From Candidatus Hermodarchaeota archaeon (lineage in GTDB: Archaea > Asgardarchaeota > Hermodarchaeia > Hermodarchaeales > Hermodarchaeaceae): a stretch of DNA of 5,486 bases. A model generated the notes under the pieces. That model searched no databases and was not told the DNA's origin. It saw only the letters and a list, made by a program, of their open reading frames with translations. How positions within the stretch are numbered: position 1 is the stretch's first letter; each line of letters starts with the position of its first letter. Below, in pieces: positions 1 through 5,486 of the stretch. The DNA lies in NCBI GenBank assembly GCA_016840185.1, contig JAEOSV010000166.1:1-5486 (forward strand), in the 5' to 3' direction. The position numbers were made by a program, and so were the translations under genes.

Positions 1-114
1 AGTAATCGCCACACCAACCAAACCCAAAGCCTGTGCTTTACTGACCACCTGTGTGGGCGACTCCGTTCCATTTGACGCAGTCGTATGTGTATGTAAATCA
101 ACAAAACCGTTCAC
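1..114 (-). CDS. PHP-domain metal-dependent phosphoesterase, N-terminal 38 codons (partial)
   Basis: Reading the minus strand from a GTG at 114 gives 38 codons open to the window edge. The peptide begins M-N-G-F-V and continues DLHTHTTASNGTESP, then a helix-like stretch and LVGVAIT at residues 32-38. This is the classic start of a PHP domain: H8 and H10 form the HxH metal-binding motif, the S/NGT-x-SP segment follows, and the strand ending in A-I-T normally runs straight into the second metal motif (D-H), which lies just outside the window. Family members hydrolyse phosphoester bonds, for example in nucleotides or RNA ends (TrpH/YciV type) or histidinol phosphate; the visible part is too short to choose. 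The start is supported by a Shine-Dalgarno sequence six bases upstream and an in-frame TGA just before it. It lies 24 bases after the stop of the TIM-barrel gene on the same strand, so co-transcription is likely. The truncation is due only to the window edge. Confidence 0.85.
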   Translation of the reverse strand, partial: MNGFVDLHTHTTASNGTESPTQVVSKAQALGLVGVAIT

Positions 115-120
115 GGGCAG

Positions 121-128
121 TCATCTCC
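121..128 (-). promoter_or_regulatory. Shine-Dalgarno sequence for the PHP gene
   Basis: On the minus strand this reads GGAGATGA, close to the archaeal anti-SD complement GGAGGTGA, six bases before the GTG at 114. It decides the start. An ATG lies inside the SD itself, but its frame does not encode the PHP peptide. Confidence 0.7.
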
Positions 129-138
129 AATACTTGTA

Positions 139-1029
139 TCATTCAATCGGGAAATCGGGTAAAAGTTTTCGGATAACCTTCAATGATTCCACGGCTTCCT
201 CACGGGCTAACTCGAAGATAATCGGACCTTCAAAACCACACTCCTCAAGGGTCTTGAAAAACTCGATAATAGGCAAATCGCCCTGACCTAAGACCTTGTG
301 ATCATTATACGGGAATCGTCTTCCCTCTAATCGTTGTAGGTCTCCATCATGTAAATGAATCTCTAATAACCGGGAATGATATCGGTTTACAAAATCAATG
401 ATATCCGTGGATCCTGATTGCCCAGATAGTACATGTCCGGTATCCAAGCAAATAGAGGTATCTAACTTTTCAGCGATACTCCATGTGGTTTCGAATGGAA
501 ACTCGATGGATTCTAAGGCAAATTTTCGTGAAGGAACCTTTGATTGGTGAATGATTTCACGAACACTCTGTTCTGCTAGATTCCCCATTATCATCGATAT
601 CATGGGTTGGTCATCCCCGCCAATATTGAATTCGCTGAATTCCGCCCCTATCCATCCTGCATTATGAATAACATAGACTTCAGGGTCTAGTGGCTCTGCT
701 AGACGAATGGCATCAACATGACAGGCAACAGAGGCTTCTCGAATAAAGCGATTCGGGCTTGCTGGTTCAATCGACCACAAAGGAAGATGAACTGTATAGG
801 TCAGATCCAATTCTTCTTTAATTACTAGCAGGTTCGCTATTTGTTGCTCTGATAAAGCTCCAGGCATCACGTAACCAACGTCGAAGGTGAGTTCCTGTAA
901 GGTGAATCCATTTTGATGGGCAAGACGGACAATTTTTGCAAAGTCAAACTTACTGAAGTCTAAAAGCCCACCTGATGATAGTTGCCTAAAGACCGTTGCC
1001 CAGTCAAGGGTCGTGATTCCAAAACGCAC
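139..1029 (-). CDS. Sugar phosphate isomerase/epimerase-like TIM-barrel protein, possibly CbiR-like
   Basis: This is a complete 296-residue protein of the xylose isomerase-like TIM-barrel (AP endonuclease 2) superfamily, a typical length. It starts at GTG with a strong AAGGAGG nine bases upstream and ends in TGA. Candidate metal and active-site residues fall on successive barrel strands: E46 (LQELTF), H81 (YTVHLP), H122 (VIHNAG), E173 (ALESIE), D196 and H199 (CLDTGH), H225 and H227 (EIHLHDGD), H244 in the DHKVLGQGD turn, and E273 (IFELAREE). The set matches a divalent-metal hydrolase or isomerase with an intact site. No signal peptide or membrane segment is seen, so it should be cytoplasmic. 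Members include sugar isomerases, endonuclease IV and the cobamide-remodelling enzyme CbiR. The phrases DLTYTVHLPL and PLDPEVYVIHNAG recall CbiR as I remember it, which would mean removal of the lower-ligand nucleotide from cobamides; this is inference. It is followed 24 bases later by a PHP phosphoesterase gene, probably in the same operon. Superfamily sure, substrate unknown. Confidence 0.88.
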   Translation of the reverse strand: MRFGITTLDWATVFRQLSSGGLLDFSKFDFAKIVRLAHQNGFTLQELTFDVGYVMPGALSEQQIANLLVIKEELDLTYTVHLPLWSIEPASPNRFIREASVACHVDAIRLAEPLDPEVYVIHNAGWIGAEFSEFNIGGDDQPMISMIMGNLAEQSVREIIHQSKVPSRKFALESIEFPFETTWSIAEKLDTSICLDTGHVLSGQSGSTDIIDFVNRYHSRLLEIHLHDGDLQRLEGRRFPYNDHKVLGQGDLPIIEFFKTLEECGFEGPIIFELAREEAVESLKVIRKLLPDFPIE

Positions 1030-1038
1030 GGTGATGAA

Positions 1039-1045
1039 CCTCCTT
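1039..1045 (-). promoter_or_regulatory. Shine-Dalgarno sequence for the TIM-barrel gene
   Basis: The minus strand reads AAGGAGG here, nine bases before the GTG at 1029. It is a near-perfect match to the 16S tail complement and fixes the GTG as the start. Confidence 0.8.
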
Positions 1046-1069
1046 ACTCTTCAAAACCAATGTTTCCGT

Positions 1070-1078
1070 CTATAAAAG
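1070..1078. promoter_or_regulatory. TATA-like element in the divergent gap
   Basis: The plus strand reads CTATAAAAG, the minus strand CTTTTATAG. On the minus strand, transcription starting about 25 bases downstream would begin near 1048, just ahead of the SD at 1045-1039, which gives a short, well-formed leader for the TIM-barrel/PHP operon. On the plus strand the same box would start transcripts near 1100, leaving a leader of roughly 70 bases to the crotonase ATG at 1173. It is the only good archaeal TATA match in the gap, so it serves one side or both; the minus-strand geometry is the better fit. No clear BRE was seen on either side. The assignment rests on sequence only. Confidence 0.45.
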
Positions 1079-1156
1079 TCAGGGGCTTACATGACCTTTG
1101 GTAAGGAAAACAAGTAAAAGGAACCTCAAACCGGATAGAATCATCATCAACCTCAC

Positions 1157-1161
1157 AGGAG
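1157..1161 (+). promoter_or_regulatory. Shine-Dalgarno sequence for the crotonase gene
   Basis: AGGAG lies 11 bases before the ATG at 1173. The spacing is a little long but supports this ATG over the in-frame TTG at 1098, which would add 25 mostly basic or polar residues with no family counterpart and would fall at the predicted transcription start. Confidence 0.6.
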
Positions 1162-1172
1162 AAACACGCAAG

Positions 1173-1937
1173 ATGTCCCAAATTGAATTAAAGAAAGAGA
1201 ATCAAATCGCAGTAATTACAATTAACAATCCTCCAGCTAATGCCTTAAATCAGGAAATCTTCACACAATTACGAAGCATCCTCGAAGACCTCGATAAGGA
1301 TGACACTAAAGTCATCATCATCACCGGAGCCGGAGACCGGTTCTTCATTGGCGGTGCTAATATCAAACAATTCAAAGGTTTAGACGCTAAAGGTGCAGAA
1401 AAGGCAGCACGGATGGGCCAAGAGTTCACTCTCTTCTTGGAACAACACAGCAAGGTTCTCATTATGGCCGTCAACGGTTACTGTCTAGGTGGCGGTATGG
1501 AGCTTTCACAGGCCTGTGATTTCGTAATTGCTTCTGAAAACGCGCGCTTTGGGCAAACCGAAATCAAACTGGGCATCATCCCAGGATGGGGTGGAACCCA
1601 ACGCCTCCAACGTTGGATGGATCCCCAACGCGCCCGAGAACTCATCCTCACAGGTGAAATTGTTCCCGCAGCAGAAATGGGGGCCTTCGTCTACAAAGTT
1701 GTACCTCTCTCACAGTTGCTGCCAACAGCAATGAATTTAGCTGAACGAATCGCAGCACGCGGACTGATTGCCCTCAAACTTGCAAAGAAGGCACTTAAAC
1801 GCGCCCTGTACATACCATTAGAAGAAGGACTCAAACTCGAAGCGCAATACTTTGGACAATCCTTCGAAACCGAAGATGCAAAAGAAGGAATCAAAGCTTT
1901 CTTTGAAAAACGCGACCCCAAAGTGGTAGATAAATAG
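1173..1937 (+). CDS. Enoyl-CoA hydratase/isomerase (crotonase family)
   Basis: This is a complete 254-residue crotonase-fold protein, the usual family length. It most likely adds water to short-chain trans-2-enoyl-CoA to give 3-hydroxyacyl-CoA, as in beta-oxidation, in the cytoplasm. Visible motifs in order: the NNPPANAL strand near residue 18; the first oxyanion-hole segment FFIGGANIK at 57-65; NGYCLGGGMEL at 101-111 with the second oxyanion glycine and E110; and FGQTEIKLGIIPGWGGTQRL beginning at 126 with E130. E110 and E130 are 20 residues apart, as are the paired catalytic glutamates of rat mitochondrial hydratase (E144, E164), so true hydratase activity is likely rather than a one-glutamate isomerase. 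The C-terminal helices end in a canonical EDAKEGIKAFFEKRDP. The usual A and D of the FxAGADI segment are G and N here, a mild change. The start is the ATG with AGGAG upstream. No other acyl-CoA gene is adjacent in the window, so the exact substrate cannot be fixed. The stop is TAG at 1935-1937. Confidence 0.93.
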   Translation: MSQIELKKENQIAVITINNPPANALNQEIFTQLRSILEDLDKDDTKVIIITGAGDRFFIGGANIKQFKGLDAKGAEKAARMGQEFTLFLEQHSKVLIMAVNGYCLGGGMELSQACDFVIASENARFGQTEIKLGIIPGWGGTQRLQRWMDPQRARELILTGEIVPAAEMGAFVYKVVPLSQLLPTAMNLAERIAARGLIALKLAKKALKRALYIPLEEGLKLEAQYFGQSFETEDAKEGIKAFFEKRDPKVVDK

Positions 1938-1940
1938 GAT

Positions 1941-1988
1941 TCTGCACAAGCAATTTTCACCTTCTAACCATATTCTGTGCTTCGCAGA
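1941..1988 (+). repeat. Weak inverted repeat after the crotonase gene
   Basis: TCTGCACAAGCA at 1941-1952 can pair imperfectly with TGCTTCGCAGA at 1978-1988, and the second arm alone can fold as TCTGTG-CTT-CGCAGA (1974-1988, one G-T pair). It begins three bases after the crotonase stop and could help end transcription, but no long T tract follows, so a terminator role is unproven. It may be chance. Confidence 0.25.
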
Positions 1989-2021
1989 TTCCCCAGTCTT
2001 CAAAACACACCATTTCAGCGT

Positions 2022-2036
2022 ACAAAACCATTATAG
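2022..2036 (+). promoter_or_regulatory. Possible BRE/TATA promoter for the large surface protein
   Basis: ACAAAACCATTATAG sits in the 158-base gap before the large gene. The A-rich part resembles a BRE and ATTATAG a weak TATA box. A start about 25 bases downstream would leave a leader of roughly 35 bases before the ATG at 2096. The match is poor and AT-rich sequence gives such hits by chance. Confidence 0.3.
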
Positions 2037-2080
2037 CACAATTTCTGGTTAGTGATTATCGACACATGTCAAACTCCATC

Positions 2081-2090
2081 AAGGAGTGAT
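2081..2090 (+). promoter_or_regulatory. Shine-Dalgarno sequence for the large surface protein
   Basis: AAGGAGTGAT lies five bases before the ATG at 2096 and pairs well with the archaeal 16S tail. Followed at once by a signal peptide, it fixes the start. Confidence 0.75.
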
Positions 2091-2095
2091 TTGGG

Positions 2096-5000
2096 ATGCG
2101 AAAAACTCAGCTAGCCCTAGGGCTCTTTCTAATCTTCTTCTTAGTTCAATTTACCATACCCACCTTCTATTGTCCTGAAAGTCCCATCAACATAGGCGCC
2201 ACTTCTCCGTCAATCCAAGATCGATTTGTCTCATCGTCATATCCGATGAATAACCTTGTAATTTTGCCAACAGGTGAAGAGGCACTTCCCGTTCCAGATG
2301 TTCCCCTTGGGAATGGTCAGGAAACCCTTGTTGAGTGGTGGAATACTAGCTATGACTACCGACGAAAAATCACGATTATTGAACCTGACATCGCATCTCG
2401 AACTATGGAACCGGTTCATGTCTATCTGACATTCACTGGCAACACCGCCCGTGAAGACATCATCGCGGTGGCCTACTGGAATCCCGATCCAGGCCCGAAT
2501 GGAACCTGGTATGAAGTTCCCTCACAGGTATGGAATGCAACCACACATGATTCCGGAGGAATTGATTACTATGACTCCTGCACAGTGTGCTTCCTACTCA
2601 ACATCAGCCAATACACCCAGGAAACATTCTACATCTACTATGACGATGATATCACTACTATTCGAACCTATCCAGATCATATTACTGCACTTCCCGCCAA
2701 TGGGCCCGTAGCTGACGATAGTACGATGCCTTGGGTCTATAATTCCGTTACATCGACAAACTATACTTCTGTCGACATGGTGTACATCAGATCTTCAGCT
2801 GCAAGTGATGAGCATTCTGCGATTCTGTTGACAGATATGGTACGACAACAATCTGATTGGGGTGGACCGTGTTGTGGCATTGTAACCGCCCGATATGGAG
2901 ATGATGACGCCTTTGATACAAACAATGGAACTAACAATGGACAACATATGCTCTTGGGGGAGTTTGCCATTGATCCCTTAGGTACAAACCCGGAATTGGT
3001 TTCTGGCGACAGTCACCGTGCAAATGTTGCACCTGATAATCCTGCTGAAGCATGGGTTGAAGGCGCAGGTGTTTGGATCCTTGATGACGGTCCACTTTTC
3101 ACTCGTATCAAAATTGTCACCAGTGATGGAGGTTATTGTAATATTGGCTCTCCATGGTGTAATGAAACAACCGATACTGTGAATCGAGGAACAAATGGTG
3201 CTGCGGGGTTCCTAAATTATACAATTACTTACACGTTCTATTGGCACGGGGATAGCTTGTATTCGAACGTGATTTTAGATATCCAAGCAAATCCACAATG
3301 GAACGATAGTCGCGGTCAAACTCAATGTCACGTGAAAAACTATGGCGATTGGCCCCACGTCATGACATTTACTTGCTATGGGACAGATAATCAACAAGAT
3401 GCCATTCAAAACCGCAAAGCTTGGTATGGAACCCTACGAGGGCTCTATAATGACAGTGCTGATGCACGACGCCATGACTTTCCACTGGAGTCATGGGCGG
3501 CTTGGTATGACGACTCTTCTCAGCCAGACTATGATGGCAATCCAGACCCTTCAATTGGTATGATTGCTCGAACTGATCCATTAGGTTGGGAACTCGTCTC
3601 GCTAGCTGTGACAAATATTGGTGATAATCTGATGCTTCAACAGATTCTGCGGGAAGGTCACCAAGGGGACTTCTTCATAATGCCTACAGGCGACCACTTC
3701 GTATATGATTATACTATCTTCACAACTGCCTATGGAACGGATTTCTCCACTATTCGGTCTCAATCGCACCAGATTAACAATCCAAACGAAATGACTGTTG
3801 GTGACGAAGAGCTCTTCAGCCACAATATTCTCACATGCTCAACGGTTGATGTAACAAGCCAAAGTATTTCCAACGTATCCATCAACGTCTACAACAGTAC
3901 TACGCATCTTGTTCGTTCCGGAATCACAACCATGGCCTCGTTACTTTTTGACAAACTAGAAGATGATACATACACAATCGTATCAAATTACAGCCTTCTC
4001 TCAACCTATGGAGGACTAGTAATCTTCACAGTCAATACCACTCAACAACAACTAAATCACAGCATCCGACGGGGCTGGGATCTCACCATTGAATGTCAAC
4101 TTAGTCTTCTAACAATCGAGGTTAGGGATTGGTATGATAACAGCCCGCTTCCCACATATGCTGAAGTCTTCCTAGATCAGACCTCAACCGGAAATCCCAT
4201 ATTCGCGTTAAATACCTCTCCTTCTGCATCAACTTACATGTACCCCGATCAATATGATGTGAACATACGGTATATCAATCGATTCCGCATTCACAACCAA
4301 ACAGCCCCAATCACCGTTAGCAGTAGTAGTGACACTAATGCAGCTATTGGCATTGTTGCACGTGAACATCGAACAGAAATGGAGCTAAAAGCACCAACCA
4401 CTGTTCCCTTCATTGAAGTACCATACAACGTCACCCGAAACTTCATCGTCTTTTACAAGGATTTAGATTCAATGCCATCTGGTCAAGGTATTGATGTTGG
4501 GGCAACTACTGTGCCCTATATTGCTAACTGGACTCTGTTCAACTCAACCGCAGATGTCGTCGACACAGGCACATTAACACCAGTGCCCGGTGAGGTTGGT
4601 AACTTCTCGATGTCCTTTGATGCCTCACTGTATCTAGTCAATGAGACCTATCAGCTACGGTTCTTCCTGGATGCAGATGCACCAGTTGATTATTGGCAAG
4701 CTTTTCTCTCAGTGAGCATCGTAATTCGAGGCCGTGAAGTGGATATAGTCCGCTCTTCAATATCGTATAGTGTATTTTGGAATGATACTTTTACCTTCTC
4801 TGTATATCTGAATGACACGGCAGTAAACATGCCCATTTTAGGAGCTACGCCACGGTATTTTGGCATTGGCTTCTCTGGTGATATGCTTCCCAACGGCACA
4901 GATGGTTGGTATTCGGCTAGCCTTCATGTCGTCAATCAATCTGTGGGAACATATACAATCACGATAAGGGCTCAAATAGCCGCCTACGAGGATGCAACAG

Positions 5001-5486
5001 CTCAAATCCTGCTCCTCGTGATCGAGCAACCAACCACAGCAATGCTCATCACTGCTCAAACTAGTGATTCATTGGGATTACACGTTCAGAACCTCAATCC
5101 CCTTGATATCTGGGCTCCGCGTGGTGATTTACTCATCTTTACTTTCAACTACACTGGTTATTGGAATCAAACTATAGCCAATGCGACCGGAATAATCAGT
5201 TACCAAATCGGATTCCAAGATATCGAATACATTGGAAACAGCATTTACCAGGTCACCATTGATACAAATACCCTAGTAATTGGTTCATATTCAGCAGCTG
5301 TTGGCTTCTCCAAACAGAATTTCGACGTTGCCATCATCTCATTCACCATTGAAATTCGCAATATTCCAACCGAAGTCCATCTCTTACATCCAGTACTCAA
5401 TGTAAGCTACCACGAAGTCTATACTGGCGACATATTCCGAATTCGTGTCAACTTCACCGACTCTTGGCACAATCTCCCAATATCCA
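2096..5486 (+). CDS. Very large secreted multi-domain surface protein (partial at the C-terminus)
   Basis: The frame is open for 1130 codons from ATG 2096 to the window edge. Residues 1-25 form a signal peptide: R2-K3, then a hydrophobic core at 6-19. Residues 80-185 resemble the DUF2341-type beta-sandwich: W81-W82, YDYRRKITI at 86-94, PSQVW at 142-146 and FYIYY at 178-182. Residues 190-560 form a region I cannot name, with alternating strands such as GPLFTRIKIV (from 332) and YTITYTFYWHGD (375-386), and most of the cysteines (162, 165, 259, 260, 348, 355, 411, 427). Residues 576-640 and 667-735 look like prealbumin-type modules. From about 763, Ig-like repeats begin near 763, 885, 988 and 1100. 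About 30 N-x-S/T sequons point to a glycosylated outer-surface protein. No membrane anchor is visible; one may lie beyond the window. Likely roles are cell-surface structure, polysaccharide binding or polysaccharide breakdown. No catalytic residue can be assigned. Secretion and domain layout are fairly sure; function is unknown. Confidence 0.9.
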   Translation, partial: MRKTQLALGLFLIFFLVQFTIPTFYCPESPINIGATSPSIQDRFVSSSYPMNNLVILPTGEEALPVPDVPLGNGQETLVEWWNTSYDYRRKITIIEPDIASRTMEPVHVYLTFTGNTAREDIIAVAYWNPDPGPNGTWYEVPSQVWNATTHDSGGIDYYDSCTVCFLLNISQYTQETFYIYYDDDITTIRTYPDHITALPANGPVADDSTMPWVYNSVTSTNYTSVDMVYIRSSAASDEHSAILLTDMVRQQSDWGGPCCGIVTARYGDDDAFDTNNGTNNGQHMLLGEFAIDPLGTNPELVSGDSHRANVAPDNPAEAWVEGAGVWILDDGPLFTRIKIVTSDGGYCNIGSPWCNETTDTVNRGTNGAAGFLNYTITYTFYWHGDSLYSNVILDIQANPQWNDSRGQTQCHVKNYGDWPHVMTFTCYGTDNQQDAIQNRKAWYGTLRGLYNDSADARRHDFPLESWAAWYDDSSQPDYDGNPDPSIGMIARTDPLGWELVSLAVTNIGDNLMLQQILREGHQGDFFIMPTGDHFVYDYTIFTTAYGTDFSTIRSQSHQINNPNEMTVGDEELFSHNILTCSTVDVTSQSISNVSINVYNSTTHLVRSGITTMASLLFDKLEDDTYTIVSNYSLLSTYGGLVIFTVNTTQQQLNHSIRRGWDLTIECQLSLLTIEVRDWYDNSPLPTYAEVFLDQTSTGNPIFALNTSPSASTYMYPDQYDVNIRYINRFRIHNQTAPITVSSSSDTNAAIGIVAREHRTEMELKAPTTVPFIEVPYNVTRNFIVFYKDLDSMPSGQGIDVGATTVPYIANWTLFNSTADVVDTGTLTPVPGEVGNFSMSFDASLYLVNETYQLRFFLDADAPVDYWQAFLSVSIVIRGREVDIVRSSISYSVFWNDTFTFSVYLNDTAVNMPILGATPRYFGIGFSGDMLPNGTDGWYSASLHVVNQSVGTYTITIRAQIAAYEDATAQILLLVIEQPTTAMLITAQTSDSLGLHVQNLNPLDIWAPRGDLLIFTFNYTGYWNQTIANATGIISYQIGFQDIEYIGNSIYQVTIDTNTLVIGSYSAAVGFSKQNFDVAIISFTIEIRNIPTEVHLLHPVLNVSYHEVYTGDIFRIRVNFTDSWHNLPIS
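4382..5485 (+). repeat. Tandem Ig-like protein repeats inside the large gene
   Basis: Divergent repeats are visible only at protein level. Each has an entry strand of the form (Y/W)-x-x-(D/N/G)-x-F-x-(F/V/I)-x-(V/F/Y): NFIVFYKD at 782-789, DTFTFSVYL at 897-905, GDLLIFTFNY at 1010-1019 and GDIFRIRVNF at 1111-1120. In the first two, a Gly-Ala turn follows (802-803 and 916-917); the third has NATG at 1029-1032. Successive entry strands are spaced about 116, 114 and 101 residues apart. Each full unit closes with a strand like VSIVIRG or FTIEIRN. The fourth unit is cut by the window edge. This is typical of stalk-like extracellular beta-sandwich arrays. Confidence 0.65.

Noticed and set aside
53..286. 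Plus-strand frame of 77 codons
   Set aside because: It lies antisense across the PHP and TIM-barrel genes, both with clear family motifs; its peptide shows no domain.
1098..1172. TTG-started 25-residue extension of the crotonase
   Set aside because: The added segment has no family counterpart, TTG has no SD in front, and the ATG at 1173 has AGGAG and matches the normal N-terminus.
1250..2003. Several frames antisense or out of frame to the crotonase
   Set aside because: They overlap a gene with intact catalytic motifs and look like low-complexity shadow peptides.
2165..2175. Possible lipoprotein cysteine C26 after the signal peptide
   Set aside because: The preceding residues are T-F-Y, not the small residues of a lipobox, so ordinary cleavage is more likely.
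4318..4331. AGCAGTAGTAGTGA short repeat
   Set aside because: It is only a run of serine codons in the large gene, too short to be a meaningful repeat.
2237..5059. Short frames on both strands within the large gene
   Set aside because: The frame from 2096 is open throughout, with signal peptide and domain patterns, so these are shadows.

Overview
The window looks like archaeal chromosome, probably from an uncultivated lineage; an Asgard archaeon such as a Thorarchaeia member is my best guess, but this rests on gene style alone. The evidence is a TATAAAAG box of archaeal type in the only divergent intergenic gap, Shine-Dalgarno sequences matching the archaeal 16S tail (AAGGAGG, GGAGATGA, AAGGAGTGAT), two GTG starts, a base composition that by eye is a little AT-rich, and a very long secreted protein rich in N-glycosylation sequons and built of beta-sandwich repeats.

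Layout. (1) Bases 1-1029 hold two genes on the minus strand in one apparent operon. The first is a complete sugar-phosphate isomerase/epimerase-like TIM-barrel protein (GTG start at 1029, TGA at 139-141). After a 24-base gap comes the first 38 codons of a PHP-domain metal phosphoesterase (GTG start at 114), which runs off the left edge. (2) Bases 1030-1172 are a divergent control region with one central TATA-like element that could serve either or both sides. (3) Bases 1173-1937 on the plus strand encode a complete enoyl-CoA hydratase/crotonase with both catalytic glutamates. (4) Bases 1938-2095 are a short gap with a weak inverted repeat and a possible TATA element. (5) Bases 2096-5486, about 60% of the window, are one uninterrupted plus-strand reading frame of at least 1130 codons. 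It has no stop inside the window, so stop-to-stop gene finding on the fragment can miss it. I checked the frame line by line.

The large protein is the most notable content. In order it shows a signal peptide, a beta-sandwich module of the DUF2341-like 'W..R..I.I / PSQVW / YIYY' type, a roughly 370-residue cysteine-containing region I cannot name (with faint resemblance to the beta-supersandwich folds of polysaccharide-active enzymes), two short prealbumin-like stretches, and at least three to four tandem Ig-like repeats of about 100-116 residues. It is probably an exported, glycosylated surface protein, possibly acting on or binding polysaccharide.

The genes do not form one obvious pathway. 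The crotonase belongs to acyl-CoA metabolism. The TIM-barrel protein carries phrases that recall CbiR, a cobamide-remodelling hydrolase, which is the most testable functional hint here. I found no RNA gene, CRISPR array, insertion sequence or defence system.
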